Shown: positions 44,867 to 57,119, counted from the first letter of the stretch. The stretch: 64,000 nt of DNA from Diadema setosum (GCF_964275005.1 NC_092686.1:14046431-14110430), one strand, 5' to 3'. Notes: generated from the letters alone by a model not told the origin. A program made the numbers and translations.

Positions 44867-47800
44867 CCGTGCACCTCAAAACGAACATAAAGTCGCACAC
44901 ACTGATTTTGTGTGAGGACTGAAAATAAGTGAAGTGGGTCAACCTAGCCGAACTTGACTTTTTCATATTTTCTGAAAGAGAGGGGCTTCTTTTACATTAT
45001 GTTAAAATTTGGTATCATAAAACGGGCAGGAAAGTGTGTTTTTTTTAGTAGTTTATCTCGAACATTTTTAGTAGAATAGTGTGATTAGGTGTGTCTTTAG
45101 AATCCCTTTTTCATTTCTGAAAAAACCTTGTCCACACTCTTCACTTTCAACTCTAATAACTTTTGAAAGGATAGTGCTACTGCTTTTAAAGTTGGCAATA
45201 ATTATGGACAGAATGTGTTAATGAGGCATCCTTAATTTCAGGTTAATCTGATAATCCCTTCATTGTTGTTACTATGGTGGTTTACTTCCTGTTTTTTGTC
45301 CCATTCATTGCACAGCCAGCATGGTTTGGTAAAGATTAAGCGCTTGAATAGACACTGTACTTCAGAGCCTCTATTCTCAGTTCACACTTTTCCTGAGTGT
45401 GTGCTTTCTTTCCAATATTTAGATAGGTTAGTAGAGTCCATTTGATTTGAGTTATACATCATTTTAAAGCTTAAAGTCTGCTCTTTCAGAATATGGTCTT
45501 AACTAAAAATTCATGTCTGGCGACTTTTTATTTGTTTTGAGGTGCAGGGTCACATATATATATATATTGTTGTGAAAATTATTTGCTTCAGAATGGTCTC
45601 ATATTCAAGTAATGTGCAATTTAATGTTTCTGGGTTAGCATGCCTGTACAATGATGACGGGTAATTAAACTGCACATTACTAGTACTTGAAAATGAGTCC
45701 GTTCTGAAGCAAATAATTTTCACCCATTAATAGATATATAATGTACTCTTAAATGAATCCCACAAGAATTGGAACAATCCCCCAGCATTCCCACTGATTT
45801 CCCACTGATCAGTTACTAGAAATCCCTTTAAGGAAGTGGTTACCTTTTCAATAAAGGTAAGACATGGGTGGTATTGAAAGTCAGATTGAAAATCGATCAA
45901 AAAACACCGATTTAAGAACCTATATTACTCTTTAATAAAATGAAAAAAAAAAAGTTTGAATTGAAATTGGCGTATATACAATTACATAAGCTTTTTCTTT
46001 GTATTCGAATAACTTTTGCAATCTTTGTGACACAGGGCACCACATGAGACACGCACTCTATGAAAAATACGTTAAACTTTGCATATTAAAAGGTCGGATC
46101 TATGAAAGTGCAAGTTGCACCTTCAAAGATGTTACGATTGTGGCACTGGTCGTAAAGGTGCAAAGTAGCACCCGAGTGTGACATTGGAAAAGGTGGAAAG
46201 TTGAACCAATTTTTCTTAGATTGTAAGTGACAGACTATCTATTAGTTTATGCACAAGAGGGTTCACAATACAATCCATTATTCTCTCTATATGATTTCAA
46301 CTACGATCATAATCCAGGCTCTTTTAGCTGTTATTCTTGAAACAATGTCTAATAAAACAATATTTATTCAATAATAGAAAAATATGGAGTTCGGGCTTGG
46401 CATTCGTAAAATATTAAAGGGATTTCTAATTAACATTCTCTTGATATTATACTGCTTATTTTCTTTATGTACATGTATTACTCTCTAGGTGGTAGAGGTG
46501 GTCGAGGAATTCAGCGGCTGTCAGAATCATCGCAAGGCGGTAGGTGATATTATCCTTAATTTTTTCTAATTTTTCTGTTGGCAGGTTTCATACCTTGTCT
46601 ACATAAAACATGCGAAAATTGCCGTTTGAATTAAATTTCTAGAATTCCCAGATAGTGTCAGCGCTCACCATATCTTCCCCCAGTCTGTCTAGAGTTGTGT
46701 TTCTTTCATTTTAAATCTACATATGGACAAGTTTACATCAATCAGAAACTCAAGTATATACTAACTGAACTGTACTGACTATATAGCAAGACAAGAACCG
46801 ACTCTCATTACATACAATGTAATGTTCATCGAAAGCAGATGTCATTTTGCCCTACATCGCGCAAATGATAGAGAATTTGTTTTCTTACGTGTTTACTTAA
46901 ACTTTCCCACATATCGTCGGTGTTACCACGAACCGACGCTAATTCGTTTTTGAGCGAAAATGCAATTCTGAGAAAATCGCGTTTAAAGATCTCACAAGTT
47001 TTAGACAACGTTTTCAATGACTTTTCCTGTCTTGCGTGTGAAAATTTTGACAGGGTGATGAGAGTGGAAGTTGTTCTTCCTATCCATAGTGTAATTTTAG
47101 TGTGAATTCAAAAGAATTACGATATTTCTGTCTTCAAACTCACTGCGTCGGTTCGTAAATCCATCGTTTCTTGCGCGCACCATAGGTTATGTACTTAAGC
47201 GCGGGTCTCACGAACCGACGTAAGTTGTATTACGCCGGTTCGTGAGACCCGCGCTGTAGGGCCTGCACAATAGGTAACGTGCAATACGCGTGTATTTACG
47301 AACCGTCGCTATTTCATTTTCGTATGTGTTTACATACAAATACTATTAGGGCTATACCTGCTTGTCAACAATAACCTTATTAATTGAAATTAATTGTCAT
47401 GTAATGATTATTGTGATGATTATAATACATTAGGTGATAATTAAGATGATAATATAAGCCAGTTTCTCTTAATTGTTCTAAAAGCGTGTTGTCCTTGTTT
47501 TCATCTTCATTTAGCATTGTTATTAGAGCTGTCGTTGATCGCTCCAAAGATTTTTTTGCCCTCCCCCCTCCTTTTTTGTGTGGATATATTATTCAACACT
47601 TTTGCATGTGGACATTTATCATTTGGTAATTAATATGTACTCGGTATACTGTGTTTCATATTTTTTTACTTTTTACTGTTTTTTTTATACTTTTTTAACT
47701 TACTTTCTTTATTTTTCACATAATTTTTAATTCAAATTCAGTTCACTTCTTTCATAATAATTATGAATGTTTGTTCCAAGATGAAGGATACCGCTAAATA

Positions 47801-50800
47801 TAGGGAAAAAGATGTGCCAGTCAGTAATGATTACTTGCATTTACTCATCTTTCATACTCATGCACTCTGTTATTTCTTTCTCTGAAATAATCTATTAATT
47901 TCTTTATTTCTTATTATTCCACATTATTTGTGACTTTTACTTTGTCACAATTTTTATCGGTGTCATTATTGTCATTTGGCTTGCATGCGAATTCACTCAT
48001 AATTCCTCATTTTCCATCTTTCTCTTTCCTGCTCAACAGATTCTTTGATAGCTGCACTTGATCATATAAAAATATAAAACTCATCCTGCATGCACTCTTC
48101 GAAACTGATAAACTCCTAAAAATACATAAATATCAAAATTATCAGAATTTCAAGCTTCATTTTAAATATATAACAATGGTCATGTTTTATTATGCCTTTT
48201 GCAGCAATATATTGAAGAGGTACATTATGTAATCGAAGAAACATAGGTTCTCAATAAAGTATCAAATTTGAATTATTCAGAGATGAGTAATGACAATTGG
48301 AAGGATAACAATTGTGGAAGAGCTCCATAAATCAATAAATATCTAATGGCAAATAGAGATGGAATCAATATTAAAGAATATGCGTAATTCAAGTTCATTA
48401 TTACATCAGTTCTTGTGTGTTCACAAAAAGAGAAACACAGTTCGAACATGCGCACCAAATCTTACAATGTACATTTACATCTATAGAGTGCGGACGGAAC
48501 ATATACAAAAGAAAGAATAACATTCTCAAATTAATATATCAAGCATAATTATGTATATGAACATAAAAAGATGTTGCTGCATATGCATGAAGCTTGAGAG
48601 TGCTGCAACACACATTATGCTCAGATGGAAACTTGATGTATATCATACAAAAGAGAAGAGGTACTGCATGTACATGTAGTTACACTATTCACAGGACAGT
48701 AGAGAAAAAGCAAGAGAGAGAGAAGGAAATGGGTGTCTAAAATAGGTCGATGTAAGGAGTGCCAAGCCAATTAAGTCTCTAATAGAAGTCATACATATAT
48801 GAAAAGGAAACAAATTAATCACAACATAAATGATCGTGCTCATATTAACCAATAATTAGCATCTAAAAATGTGTGTAGAAAGCCCATAATATCAGCCTTT
48901 CGCCCCGTAGGCTTGTTACATATGAGAAAAGAGAAATTTTGGCCGACCCCCCCCCCCCCCTCCGAATCCTTAATCCACCAGTACTATAAACACATGTGCT
49001 AGCAAATTCACAAGAGGGGTGGGGAAATTCGGCCAAAATTGTGTGTGGTTAAGATAATTAAAAAGAAAGGTCATCAGCAAAACTACGGGGTGGATGCAGA
49101 CGAATTTTCATGTGATGACTAAAAAAAATGCAGCCAAAGGGGGGGGGGGGGGAAGGACGGTGGAGAGGGGCCAAGGCTAATTTGACTCCCCTCCCCCCCC
49201 CCCCCCAAAAAAAAAAAAAAAACACGCCACTGTTTTACAGCACCTTTAAAGGACTCTTAATTTTCTTTTGTAAAAAACAAACGTCTCGAAGTAAAGAATT
49301 CCATATTGTAGGCGAAATGTAGACCGATACAGTGTATGAAGTGTACATCCCAAGCTATTAAAGAAAAAAAAAACAGATTATGAATATTATTTAAAGTAAG
49401 AATTTCAGTGCGTTTAATCATCTTTAGTCGAGTTGCAAATGACATGTGCATATTTAATAAGAGCAGTTAACTTCGAAGCGCCCCCAAGCCCTTCTATATT
49501 TAATCATTCATGTCTAAAGGTAGTGCTAGGGCATCCCGGTGGTCTAGTGGTTATGGCGCTGGTCTAGTAATCCGGAGGTCGTGGGTTCGAATCCCGCTTG
49601 GGCTGCCTGTGATTTTTTTTTTTTTTCACAGCAGCCCACAAACTGCACACTGCAGTTGCATGTGTTACAACGGGTGGAGACAAATGAATAATCTATTATT
49701 TTAATATACAATGTTTGACATCCTTTTTGTAATCACTTTCTTTAATTGTACATTTAGAGATATAATGAATTATTATTAAAAGAAATCATATTTCTGTATT
49801 TTGTTGTGACTTTGCATGGGAGCATACACGTATCATAATTTACAATTTTAGTTAAATAAAGAACATCTCATAACAGAACTGTCTAGTGATGGTTGAATGA
49901 TTATGTCAATTTGTTATAAGTCCTATCAGTTATATGGAGTGCATTTCCCATGTTTATAAGAATCATACGTAACACATTCAAAGTGGGTTGAAGACAACAA
50001 AATAATAAATAAAAGAATAAAGGAGAATAGAATGAATTACAGTTTGAGGTGAGTTTGGCATGTCATTAACTGGATTAATATTATCATCTAGCAGAGATGC
50101 ATATTTGATTATTTGTTGCATTAATTTCATAAAAATACATACATGTATAACATGTCTCAATCAACATTCAGAATGTTTGCAAAATGTAGATGAACATGTA
50201 TCATGAACATGGTTGAAGATGAAGCTGGAACTTTTTGTTAATGGGTCTAAGCTACCATTTGTGACTCTCATAAATCTGTTTTCTGTGAAAATTCGTACAG
50301 CGAGCTAAAAGTTTCTGATATACACATTTTGACAGTGTGACACATTTGGTTATGCCCCCGACAATTTAGATTGACTCTCGCAATTATCACCGTTTACGAA
50401 AAATAAATCAGGGAAGGGCATGTTAATCCTCAGTCGATAACTATTACAACTATGCAATGATTATTCAACCATCTAACTTCATCTGATTACAGCATCATCT
50501 GAATATTGCCAATGTGCACTTAGAAATTTATCAAGATGTATCACAAGGTTATGATTACCACACAAAACCTTCAAGATTTATTATCATGAAATACATACCA
50601 ATGAACACTTAAAGAAAATCTAACATTCCATATCCACATGAAGCTTGCCTTGATATAAATGTCTCTCAGTAGTGTTATTAAAGTGTAGCAAAATTGTAAT
50701 TACGACATCACAGAATGGAATGCATGTTTTCACCTTCAATCTTAGAATCTTCTTTCATGTTTCCATTTTACAATCACATTTTAATGTAGATATACCGTCC

Positions 50801-53800
50801 TTATGTTGTCGCCCTTCATCCCAAGTTCTCCCTTCTATCCTATCTGTAGATTGTCTTCTTTCCTAAGCCATTGTATTCACATTCCTTGATGATAAGCACG
50901 ATGCTGTACTTTTTTTCTTCTCTGAAACAGTCCAGCTCTTCGCTACTGCATGGCATCAGTCATGTGAAAGAAAAGACAGAAATTAAGAACTTTCGATTAA
51001 AATCAAACATCATGATACAAGATACAACTTTCATTTTGAGAAAAAGAAATCAGCCAACTAAGCTGTAGTTGAAATCATTTTGCTCTATTTATATTAAACA
51101 TAAAACAAAATGGTATACAGGATCAAAGAATGTCAAAAAAATACTGCTGTTCGTCTTTGATGCATATTCAAATTGTCTCGCCTTTTACATATTTTAATGA
51201 TGCAAGATCTTATGTCTAGCACTTAGTAAGTCTCATGTAGAAATTAAATTATCATTCACATGAATAAATCTACATGTCCTTGTAAATAAGGCATTGCTTT
51301 GAAAAAGCTGAATATTACTAACTGCATTTGGGAAACGGTCTACGACAATCAAACTTCTTTATTATCAGAGACTTTAACATCTTGATTAGACCTAGACTCT
51401 AATTACCATTGTATTCACATCCGTTGATGATGTACACGACCCTGTACTTTTTCTTTTCTTTTCTGAGACAGTCCAGTTCTTCGCTACTACATGGCACCAG
51501 TCATCTGAAAGAAAAGAAAGAAATTAAGAACTTTTGATCAAAATCAAACATCATGGTACAAGATACAACTTTAATTTTGAGAAGAAAAAAAAATCAGCCA
51601 ACAAAACTGAAGTTGAAATTATTTTGCTCTATTTATATTAAACATAAAACAAAATGGTAGGCCTATGCAGGATCAAAGAATGTCAAAATATACTGCTGTT
51701 CGTCTTTGATCCATATTCAAATTGTCTCGTCATTTACACATTTTAATGATGCTAGATCTTATGTCTAGCACTTAGTAAGTCTCATGTAGAAATTGAATTA
51801 TCATTCACATGAATATAAATCTACATGTACTTGTAAACAAGGCATTGCATTGAAGTAGCTGAATATTACTGCCTGCATTTGGGAAACAGTCTACGACAAT
51901 CAAACCTGTTTCTTATCAGAGACTGTATCATCTTTATTAGACCTAGACTCTACATTATCATTCAGCTTTTAAAGGTATTAACCATTCACCTATAAAACAG
52001 TGGCATTGTCATGTGCATCATATTTCTTTCATACTGCACATATTTTCATGAAGTCTGTGCAAGAATGCAAATGAAACACGTCTGCTGTTTGGTATTTATC
52101 AAAAAAAAAAAAATCACTAACCCGGAAGTCCTTGGCCTTAGGAATAACACGTGGCGAGTTAGCAGGAATTGACATTAAAATAGAATAAGAATAGATCTAC
52201 TAAATAGGCCTTTGCCTCATGAATGTCTGGTCTAATTATAGACTAAGTGAAGTCTAGACCTTTCACTTTTAAGTTACACAGATTTCATATTACTTAGATC
52301 TAGACTACATCTAAATCTAGACATCTAATACTATTAGATCTTGGCAACTTTTGTCTTTGTGACACGAAATTAACACGTCACGGATGATATTTCGGCGATG
52401 TCCAACAGGATGACAGTACCACTATTACTAAATCAGCAAGTTGACATAGATAATTAACATCAACTTGTTAAAGTACGTTAGAGATGGCACCATATACAAT
52501 AACCGGTGACACTGACACTGACAGATCTAGCGACTACGTTTAGACTAACGTTAAAGAGTGAGCCTCGCCATCTCAGTAAGTCGGCCAAAGACAAAGTCAA
52601 TACAGGGCTAAGTCAGTGTTACTGTTATGTTAGGCCTAACAAACGTTAACGGTTACTCGGTAAGGTTAGGTTTACCAGGACTCAAGAGTCCTAGTTAAAT
52701 CAGTCGAGGGACATTTCTTAGGAAGTCCTTCGATTCCAAGAATAAAAAGAGTGAAAAAACAAAGGGAAAAAAGGAAAGAAGAAAGGACAAAAGATTATGT
52801 ATGGCTGCTGTGGAAATCGACAGCGCCACTGTATCACTATCAATCAAGCGTAAATATATAAACGCCATTTGGTTGGGCCACATTCACAAGTTTTAGGGGA
52901 AAAAAGCCCCACCGCTGTGCTTAGGTACTCCACTCGAACTAACGTTAGACATACACTACACACAGTACGGTACTAGGGCTGAATTCACAAGTATACTTTA
53001 ACACTGCACTGTACAGGAAAGCCACCTAACCTGTAGAGTACTCGTAGTGTTTAGGTAGTATCACTAGACCACATACTGTCATAGATGACATCTACACCAA
53101 CGCTGCACACTGGCACTGGTCCGACGGTCCCTGACCAGGAAAAATCACTGTTGGACACTGACCAGTAACTTTTTCAGGAATGGACCAGTAAAGATTGGGG
53201 GAAAAATGGGTGGACTCTACCTACTATTACCACTAGTCTAGATGTAGATCTAGAGCTAGACTACCGGTATGGCTCTGAACTGTGTTAATTTGACTTGGTC
53301 TTAGACTTCAGCTGATCTTAGTTTTAGTAACTGGTATCACAAGTAAAGTCTTAACTTAGACTTAATAGTTAGACTTGAAAGTAAAAGTCTAACATGTCTA
53401 ACTTTATTCTTTACTCTTCCTTTGAGTTTTACTGTTAGACTTTTTCTTCTTTTTTTTTTTTAGTTTAGTACGCCTACTTTGTCAATCTCATGATTTCATT
53501 TTCAACTCAAAAGTCAAGGCTTTTAGTGTCTTCGAGACTTTGAAATCTTGCAATCTGCATGTCTTGCACACAGACGTTACGACTACAGTACTCAGTAGTC
53601 TCAGAAGTAACGACATAAGTTGAAAAGAAACAATGAATAATATGATTTGGGATCTAATTTGAAATTGTATGGCGTTTACCGACTAGGCTTCATAAGCATC
53701 ACGCGATTGAATACATGGGACTACACACTACCGCAATTAATGGTTATGGTAGTCCAACTGAAACTGTTATTTTGAGCATGATTTTAATAGGATTATAGCT

Positions 53801-54496
53801 TACCATTCACTTCACTCGTGGACAGTGGGCTGGCTTAGGCCGTCATTCATCTTTCAGAAGGTTTGGTTCTCACTCTGAGATCTGGATTAGGGCCAAAACC
53901 TAATTCTAGGCCAGTAAGTTGAACAAAGCTCAAAGTAATGCAACTGCGACGGTTCGTAAAACCCGCATTGCTCTTCACCGTAGCAATTCGGGTTTTACGA
54001 ACCGGCGTATCTTTCGTGCGTCGGTTCGTGAAACTCCTTTTTCTCAATTTCTCGATATTTCGAGTACCGTCCTTTTTTTTCTTTCTTTGATAAAATTAAG
54101 AATAATTAATTTTGTGATCTAAAATTTTGGGATTTGGTAGAGTTTTGAAAGCACTTTCATTTGGTACCAATATCTCGATTTTGAAAATTTTGACCAAAAT
54201 CGAAATAGCGTCAGTTCGTGAAAACACCGACGATATGCTCTCTCACACGCTTTAATATGCTTGTGCACACATATATATCAATGATGTCATGTCTCTCACG
54301 GCACCACATCGGCTTTCACTGAAAAGGCAAAGAGAGCCTAGTAACATTTCGGATTCTGTCTTGTTGCTCTTTTCTTGCCTCTGCAGTGCGAATGCAGGAC
54401 ATCGTGAAACGTGAAAGGAACGATGCTTCAGAGGTGTCGAAGATGGAGAATGCTGACCTCACCAAACGTGACGTCAGTGATGTGGGCAATGAGTGA
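42386..54496 (+). CDS. Locus F: secreted peptide precursor with a 7.3-kb element in intron 3
   Basis: Exons: 42386-42452 (MKDFRIACLVLLVVGSLL, then VKGS; donor GTGGGT), 42962-42985 (DAQGRGGR), 46489-46539 (GGRGGRGIQRLSESSQG) and 54387-54496 (VRMQDIVKR, then ERNDASEVSKMENADLTKR, then DVSDVGNE and TGA). AATAAA is at 54716. Its cassette is arginine-rich where D and E have glycines, and loses their KPP. The first residue after MK is Asp instead of Asn. Intron 3 is 7.8 kb instead of about 0.5 kb because of the insertion at 46915-54232, and intron 2 holds a nested TTAA element. The frame is intact, but expression would require splicing over the large insertion. Confidence 0.6.
43809..43973 (-). repeat. 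Foldback element with tRNA-like loop (locus F intron 2)
   Basis: This is the same element as in D, with the loop containing CATGGGCGTACGTACTCGAG and GGATTCGAACC. The left arm has lost the CTACAT part, so the stem is shorter. Confidence 0.72.
44864..45558. mobile_element. Nested element with GTGCACCTCAAAAC ends
   Basis: The ends are GACCGTGCACCTCAAAACGA and the inverse of GACCCTGCACCTCAAAACAA, continuing with AAAGTCGC on both sides. It lies within the TA repeat of the TTAA element. Nothing inside looks coding. Confidence 0.72.
45572..45715. mobile_element. Palindromic MITE with GTGAAAATTATTTGCTTCAG ends
   Basis: About 50-bp arms (TGAAAATTATTTGCTTCAGA, then CTCAT and TTCAAGTA) surround a short centre with GCATGCCTGTACAATGATGA. 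It is the third layer inside the locus F intron insertion. Confidence 0.75.
47199..47254. repeat. Left sub-terminal hairpin of the 7.3-kb element
   Basis: Two 25-bp arms (GCGCGGGTCTCACGAACCGA start, inverse at 47230-47254) with one mismatch and a 6-bp centre. The core GGTTCGTGAGACC is related to the element's own ends. Confidence 0.9.
47260..49500. other. Interior of the 7.3-kb element, left part; no gene
   Basis: The DNA is AT-rich without long frames. C and G runs at 48947-48960, 49140-49152 and 49193-49206 form an inverted GC-rich block like that of the hAT-like element. T-rich tracts lie at 47655-47715. Confidence 0.5.
49531..49607 (+). tRNA. tRNA-Thr(AGT)-like gene or SINE head
   Basis: A cloverleaf can be drawn: acceptor GCATCCC with GGGCTGC (one mismatch), box A GGTGGTCTAGTGG, anticodon loop CTAGTAA giving AGT (Thr), T arm GTGGG TTCGAAT CCCGC matching box B GGTTCGAATCC. 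A T run from 49613 could end RNA polymerase III transcription. The acceptor mismatch, imperfect anticodon stem and lack of a normal T8 suggest a tRNA-derived repeat rather than a working tRNA. Confidence 0.5.
50868..51945. repeat. 538-bp tandem duplication inside the 7.3-kb element
   Basis: The block starting CCATTGTATTCACAT at 50868 is repeated at 51406 with roughly 90% identity (shared pieces include AGACAGTCCAG-like, CTTCGCTACT and GATCAAAGAATGTCAAAA). It is non-coding on both strands. Confidence 0.85.
51946..53940. other. GC-richer interior of the 7.3-kb element; possible captured promoter-like DNA
   Basis: It includes CCCGGAAGTCC (an ETS-site-like word) at about 52120, many TAACGTTA and TCTAGATCTAGAC-type words (52300-53260), and a short frame beginning MAAVEIDSATVSLSIKRK at 52801 next to a GTAAAT word. 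The base composition differs from the rest of the element. It could be a captured 5' end of a host gene, but I cannot name one. Confidence 0.25.
53947..54007. repeat. Right sub-terminal hairpin of the 7.3-kb element
   Basis: Two 26-bp arms (CGACGGTTCGTAAAACCCGC start) with a 9-bp centre and few mismatches. It shares the GGTTCGT core with the left hairpin. Confidence 0.9.
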
Positions 54497-55321
54497 GGTG
54501 ACGTCTCCGGTGCAGATGAACTTTGAACCGTGTTTGGGAGTTTGGAAGCCCGCCACAACCGTCATGCTTTGTCTCCTCCTGGCTAACTAGGGCCTATATA
54601 CAGTATGAATTATTATGAAAATCACAGTGATAATCATTAAACACTTCAACTGAAAATAATAAATACGGCCTATAACTTTTCTCATAAATTACTTCTGTTT
54701 TTTTGGTCCTTATATCAATAAACTTAAGCAAACTGTAAAACTTCTCCTTCGGTTTTCTTCCTTCGTGTGGCGAGTTGTTTTTTTTTTTTTTTTCTTATGG
54801 CGTGCAGTGTGAAATTGTCTCATTTGTATCACAAGTATGTTGGGCTTTTTTTTATCCTCTCCCTGTGTATCGTAAAAATGAGAAATCAAATTCGCTGTTC
54901 ACGTAACATCCCTTGTTGTATTATATATTAACACTAAGGGCAACCAGTGTCATATAACATGTTGCTTTGGTGACAAAAGGAGCTATTGAGAGACGAATAG
55001 AGTCAAAATGAAAATAAAAAGGAGCATGATTAGTCTGTGTTATTAGCAATCGAGATGTTTTGCTATCAATTGAGCCAAACATAATCCCTAGCCACAAGCA
55101 TAACCTAATACTAATCCTCAGATCAAACAAACTCTAATCCTAACCCTAAGTCCTTGGAGAGAATAAGACCGGAGTACTGTCGCTGAAAAATGGCCTGTCG
55201 CCGTATCCTCCGCTTAATGGAAGTCAAAATAAACCCAAATTATATGGTGAGTATCGAAATTCAAGTCCAAGTTCTGTTTATTCTGATTAGTCATATAAAT
55301 ATAGGTAGATATCATCATTAT

Positions 55322-55324
55322 GAA

Positions 55325-55355
<31 letters not shown>

Positions 55356-55380
55356 TATTATTATTATTATCATTATTAAT
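55322..55380. repeat. ATT microsatellite
   Basis: ATT triplets replace part of the ATGAATTAACTATGAATAGACAAC flank in the unit leading to locus G. Confidence 0.9.
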
Positions 55381-56218
55381 TCTGCAGAGGAAACAAGTAT
55401 TATGACAAAAAGTATGTAGGTCATACACTGATATGATTTTGTATACCAAAAAAGCTTAGCACTGCAGTTTGATAGCAAACACTTAAAAAGAGAAACAAAA
55501 AAAGGCATAGTATGCATGCGATTATGACAGGGGCCAACAAGAAGAACAATGAACTTTGTATAACGATAACACTGTTCGTTTATACACACTTAGCAGGAAA
55601 AAGAGAAAAATGACAAGGAAAATCGAATGGCATATTTCAGGGGGAAAGTTATAAAAAAAGATAGTGGATGACTGAACGCAGCAGTACTACTAAAGCACTT
55701 CAGCTGATGTTTCTGGGAAAAGTGTCGGTTACGCCATGGCTATAGACGCTCAATGAGGAGTCTGCAACCATTCGTTACTGGAGGACACGGACAAAAAGAA
55801 AATGTCTCCAAAATATTGAAATTCAAGGTATTTCAACCTTTCTTTAACACGATGAAAGAGCACTTGACTAGCTTCTTTGAGAAAGAAAAGAGGTACAACA
55901 ATGATGATACTGCCCCGTTAGCATGCTTATGTTAGTAACAAGTAGAGATCCTTCTACTTTTTATTTAAAAAAGAAGGAAAGATTTCATGAATTTATCTTT
56001 ACTTAAATTGCTAATGTAGGCGTCTTGTAGCCTACAAGTTGTAGGGGTACTTATGAAGACTGATGTTTGTACTTCATCATATATTTGTGTCAACTCGTTT
56101 TTCCAAAAATTAAATATAGATTATCATTATTGACTAAAATATTACGATAGCTGCAACTGATTGACAATGATAGTTATTGAGAAACAATTGTTCTTTGGAG
56201 TGAATACATGTCTTTGAG

Positions 56219-56373
56219 TGGCAAATTGCCCAACATCGACGTAAATAAGCACTGAATTGATCAGTGTTTCAGTAGTGGCCATGATAAAAGAAATCATAGG
56301 TGTACGCAGGATTCGAACATACGACCTCCTGATCATTTCAGTGCGTATTTACGTCGATGTAGGGCAATTTTTT
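56219..56373 (-). repeat. Foldback element with tRNA-like loop (locus G)
   Basis: It is very similar to the copy in E, with arms around CAACATCGACGTAAATAAGC and the inverse, and a loop with GGATTCGAACA. Confidence 0.75.
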
Positions 56374-57004
56374 CAATCAGTTGCTCAAGTCGTATGTGGC
56401 CACATTGTTTCCAAATGGCATACAGTACTCATAGGCTTTTCTATTTTCTCTGGCAATAAATGTAATTTGTCACTTAAATATTGATGTGAATTTACCAAAG
56501 GGAGACACAGTAGTTAAAATAACGGTAATAATTATAAGACTATTTCAAAAGCAAGGTATGTAGAATAAAGGATGGGTGCTGTGAAAAACAGCTGTAATTC
56601 AGAGGTATAATCTTACAACAGTCAGTCACATGACATTCTCTGACAATAAGGGATTTACTAATCATATAGATACCAAGAAGTGTAGTCAATGAGAACATTT
56701 CAAGCGGAGTGCCGTCGAGGACAACATTAACCAACAGCGTTTCTAGTGAATTGCTAAAGAGCATGAAGATTATTATATTGCAGATTGAGAGATAATTTGC
56801 TGGCTCGTATCCACTGTGTATAAAACATCTTGTAACTTTTTATTGATAACGTGAAGAGGAATTTGGCGGTTTCTATGAGAATAGAAAGGTAAGAGTCATC
56901 GCCAAATAAAGGGAGGGAGAGAGAGCTTTTAACACAACATCGATGAAAATCGATGATGTAAATAACATGTTAAAAAAAGGCATAACAGACTATACCTTAC
57001 TGAT

Positions 57005-57008
<4 letters not shown>

Positions 57009-57036
<28 letters not shown>

Positions 57037-57119
57037 CATGGTTAGGTAATTCCTGGAACACTCAAAAGCATTTCAACGAGGCTGTAATGCTATGATTTTT
57101 TTTTTTTTTTTTTTTTTTA
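57009..57119. repeat. A-run and T-run pair in locus G intron
   Basis: An A run at 57009-57036 and a T run at 57097-57118 flank about 60 bp. Paralogous introns have shorter runs at these places. Confidence 0.7.

Larger units (their letters stand above)
44753..45827. mobile_element. TTAA-target element with inverted arms of about 100 bp and nested insertions
   Basis: TTAA flanks both sides (44749-44752 and 45828-45831); the empty site GCTTAAGGAAGTGG is in D near 32730. The left arm, with GGCAGTGGGAATCAGTGG and GTGGGATTCATTTAAGAGTA, has its inverse at the right end. The arms end in a TA repeat (44830-44863) that holds two further elements listed separately. No transposase is seen. Confidence 0.82.
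46915..54232. mobile_element. 7.3-kb inverted-repeat DNA transposon without visible transposase
   Basis: The ends match over about 37 bp with few mismatches: CGTCGGTGTTACCACGAACC at the left and CGTCGGTGTTTTCACGAACT (inverse) at the right. The target duplication is ATAT (46911-46914 and 54233-54236), or TA if the ends start one base earlier. The empty site CCCACATATGCTCTC is in locus G near 58271. The sub-terminal regions carry about nine GGTTCGT or ACGAACC words and one large hairpin each. The centre has no protein I can recognise; a tRNA-like gene, a tandem duplication and a GC-rich stretch are the only features. It is probably non-autonomous; the superfamily is undecided. Confidence 0.85.

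Noticed and set aside
49510-49704. Frame reading GAGLVIRRSWVRIPLG
   Set aside because: This is the familiar translation of a tRNA-like gene, not a protein.
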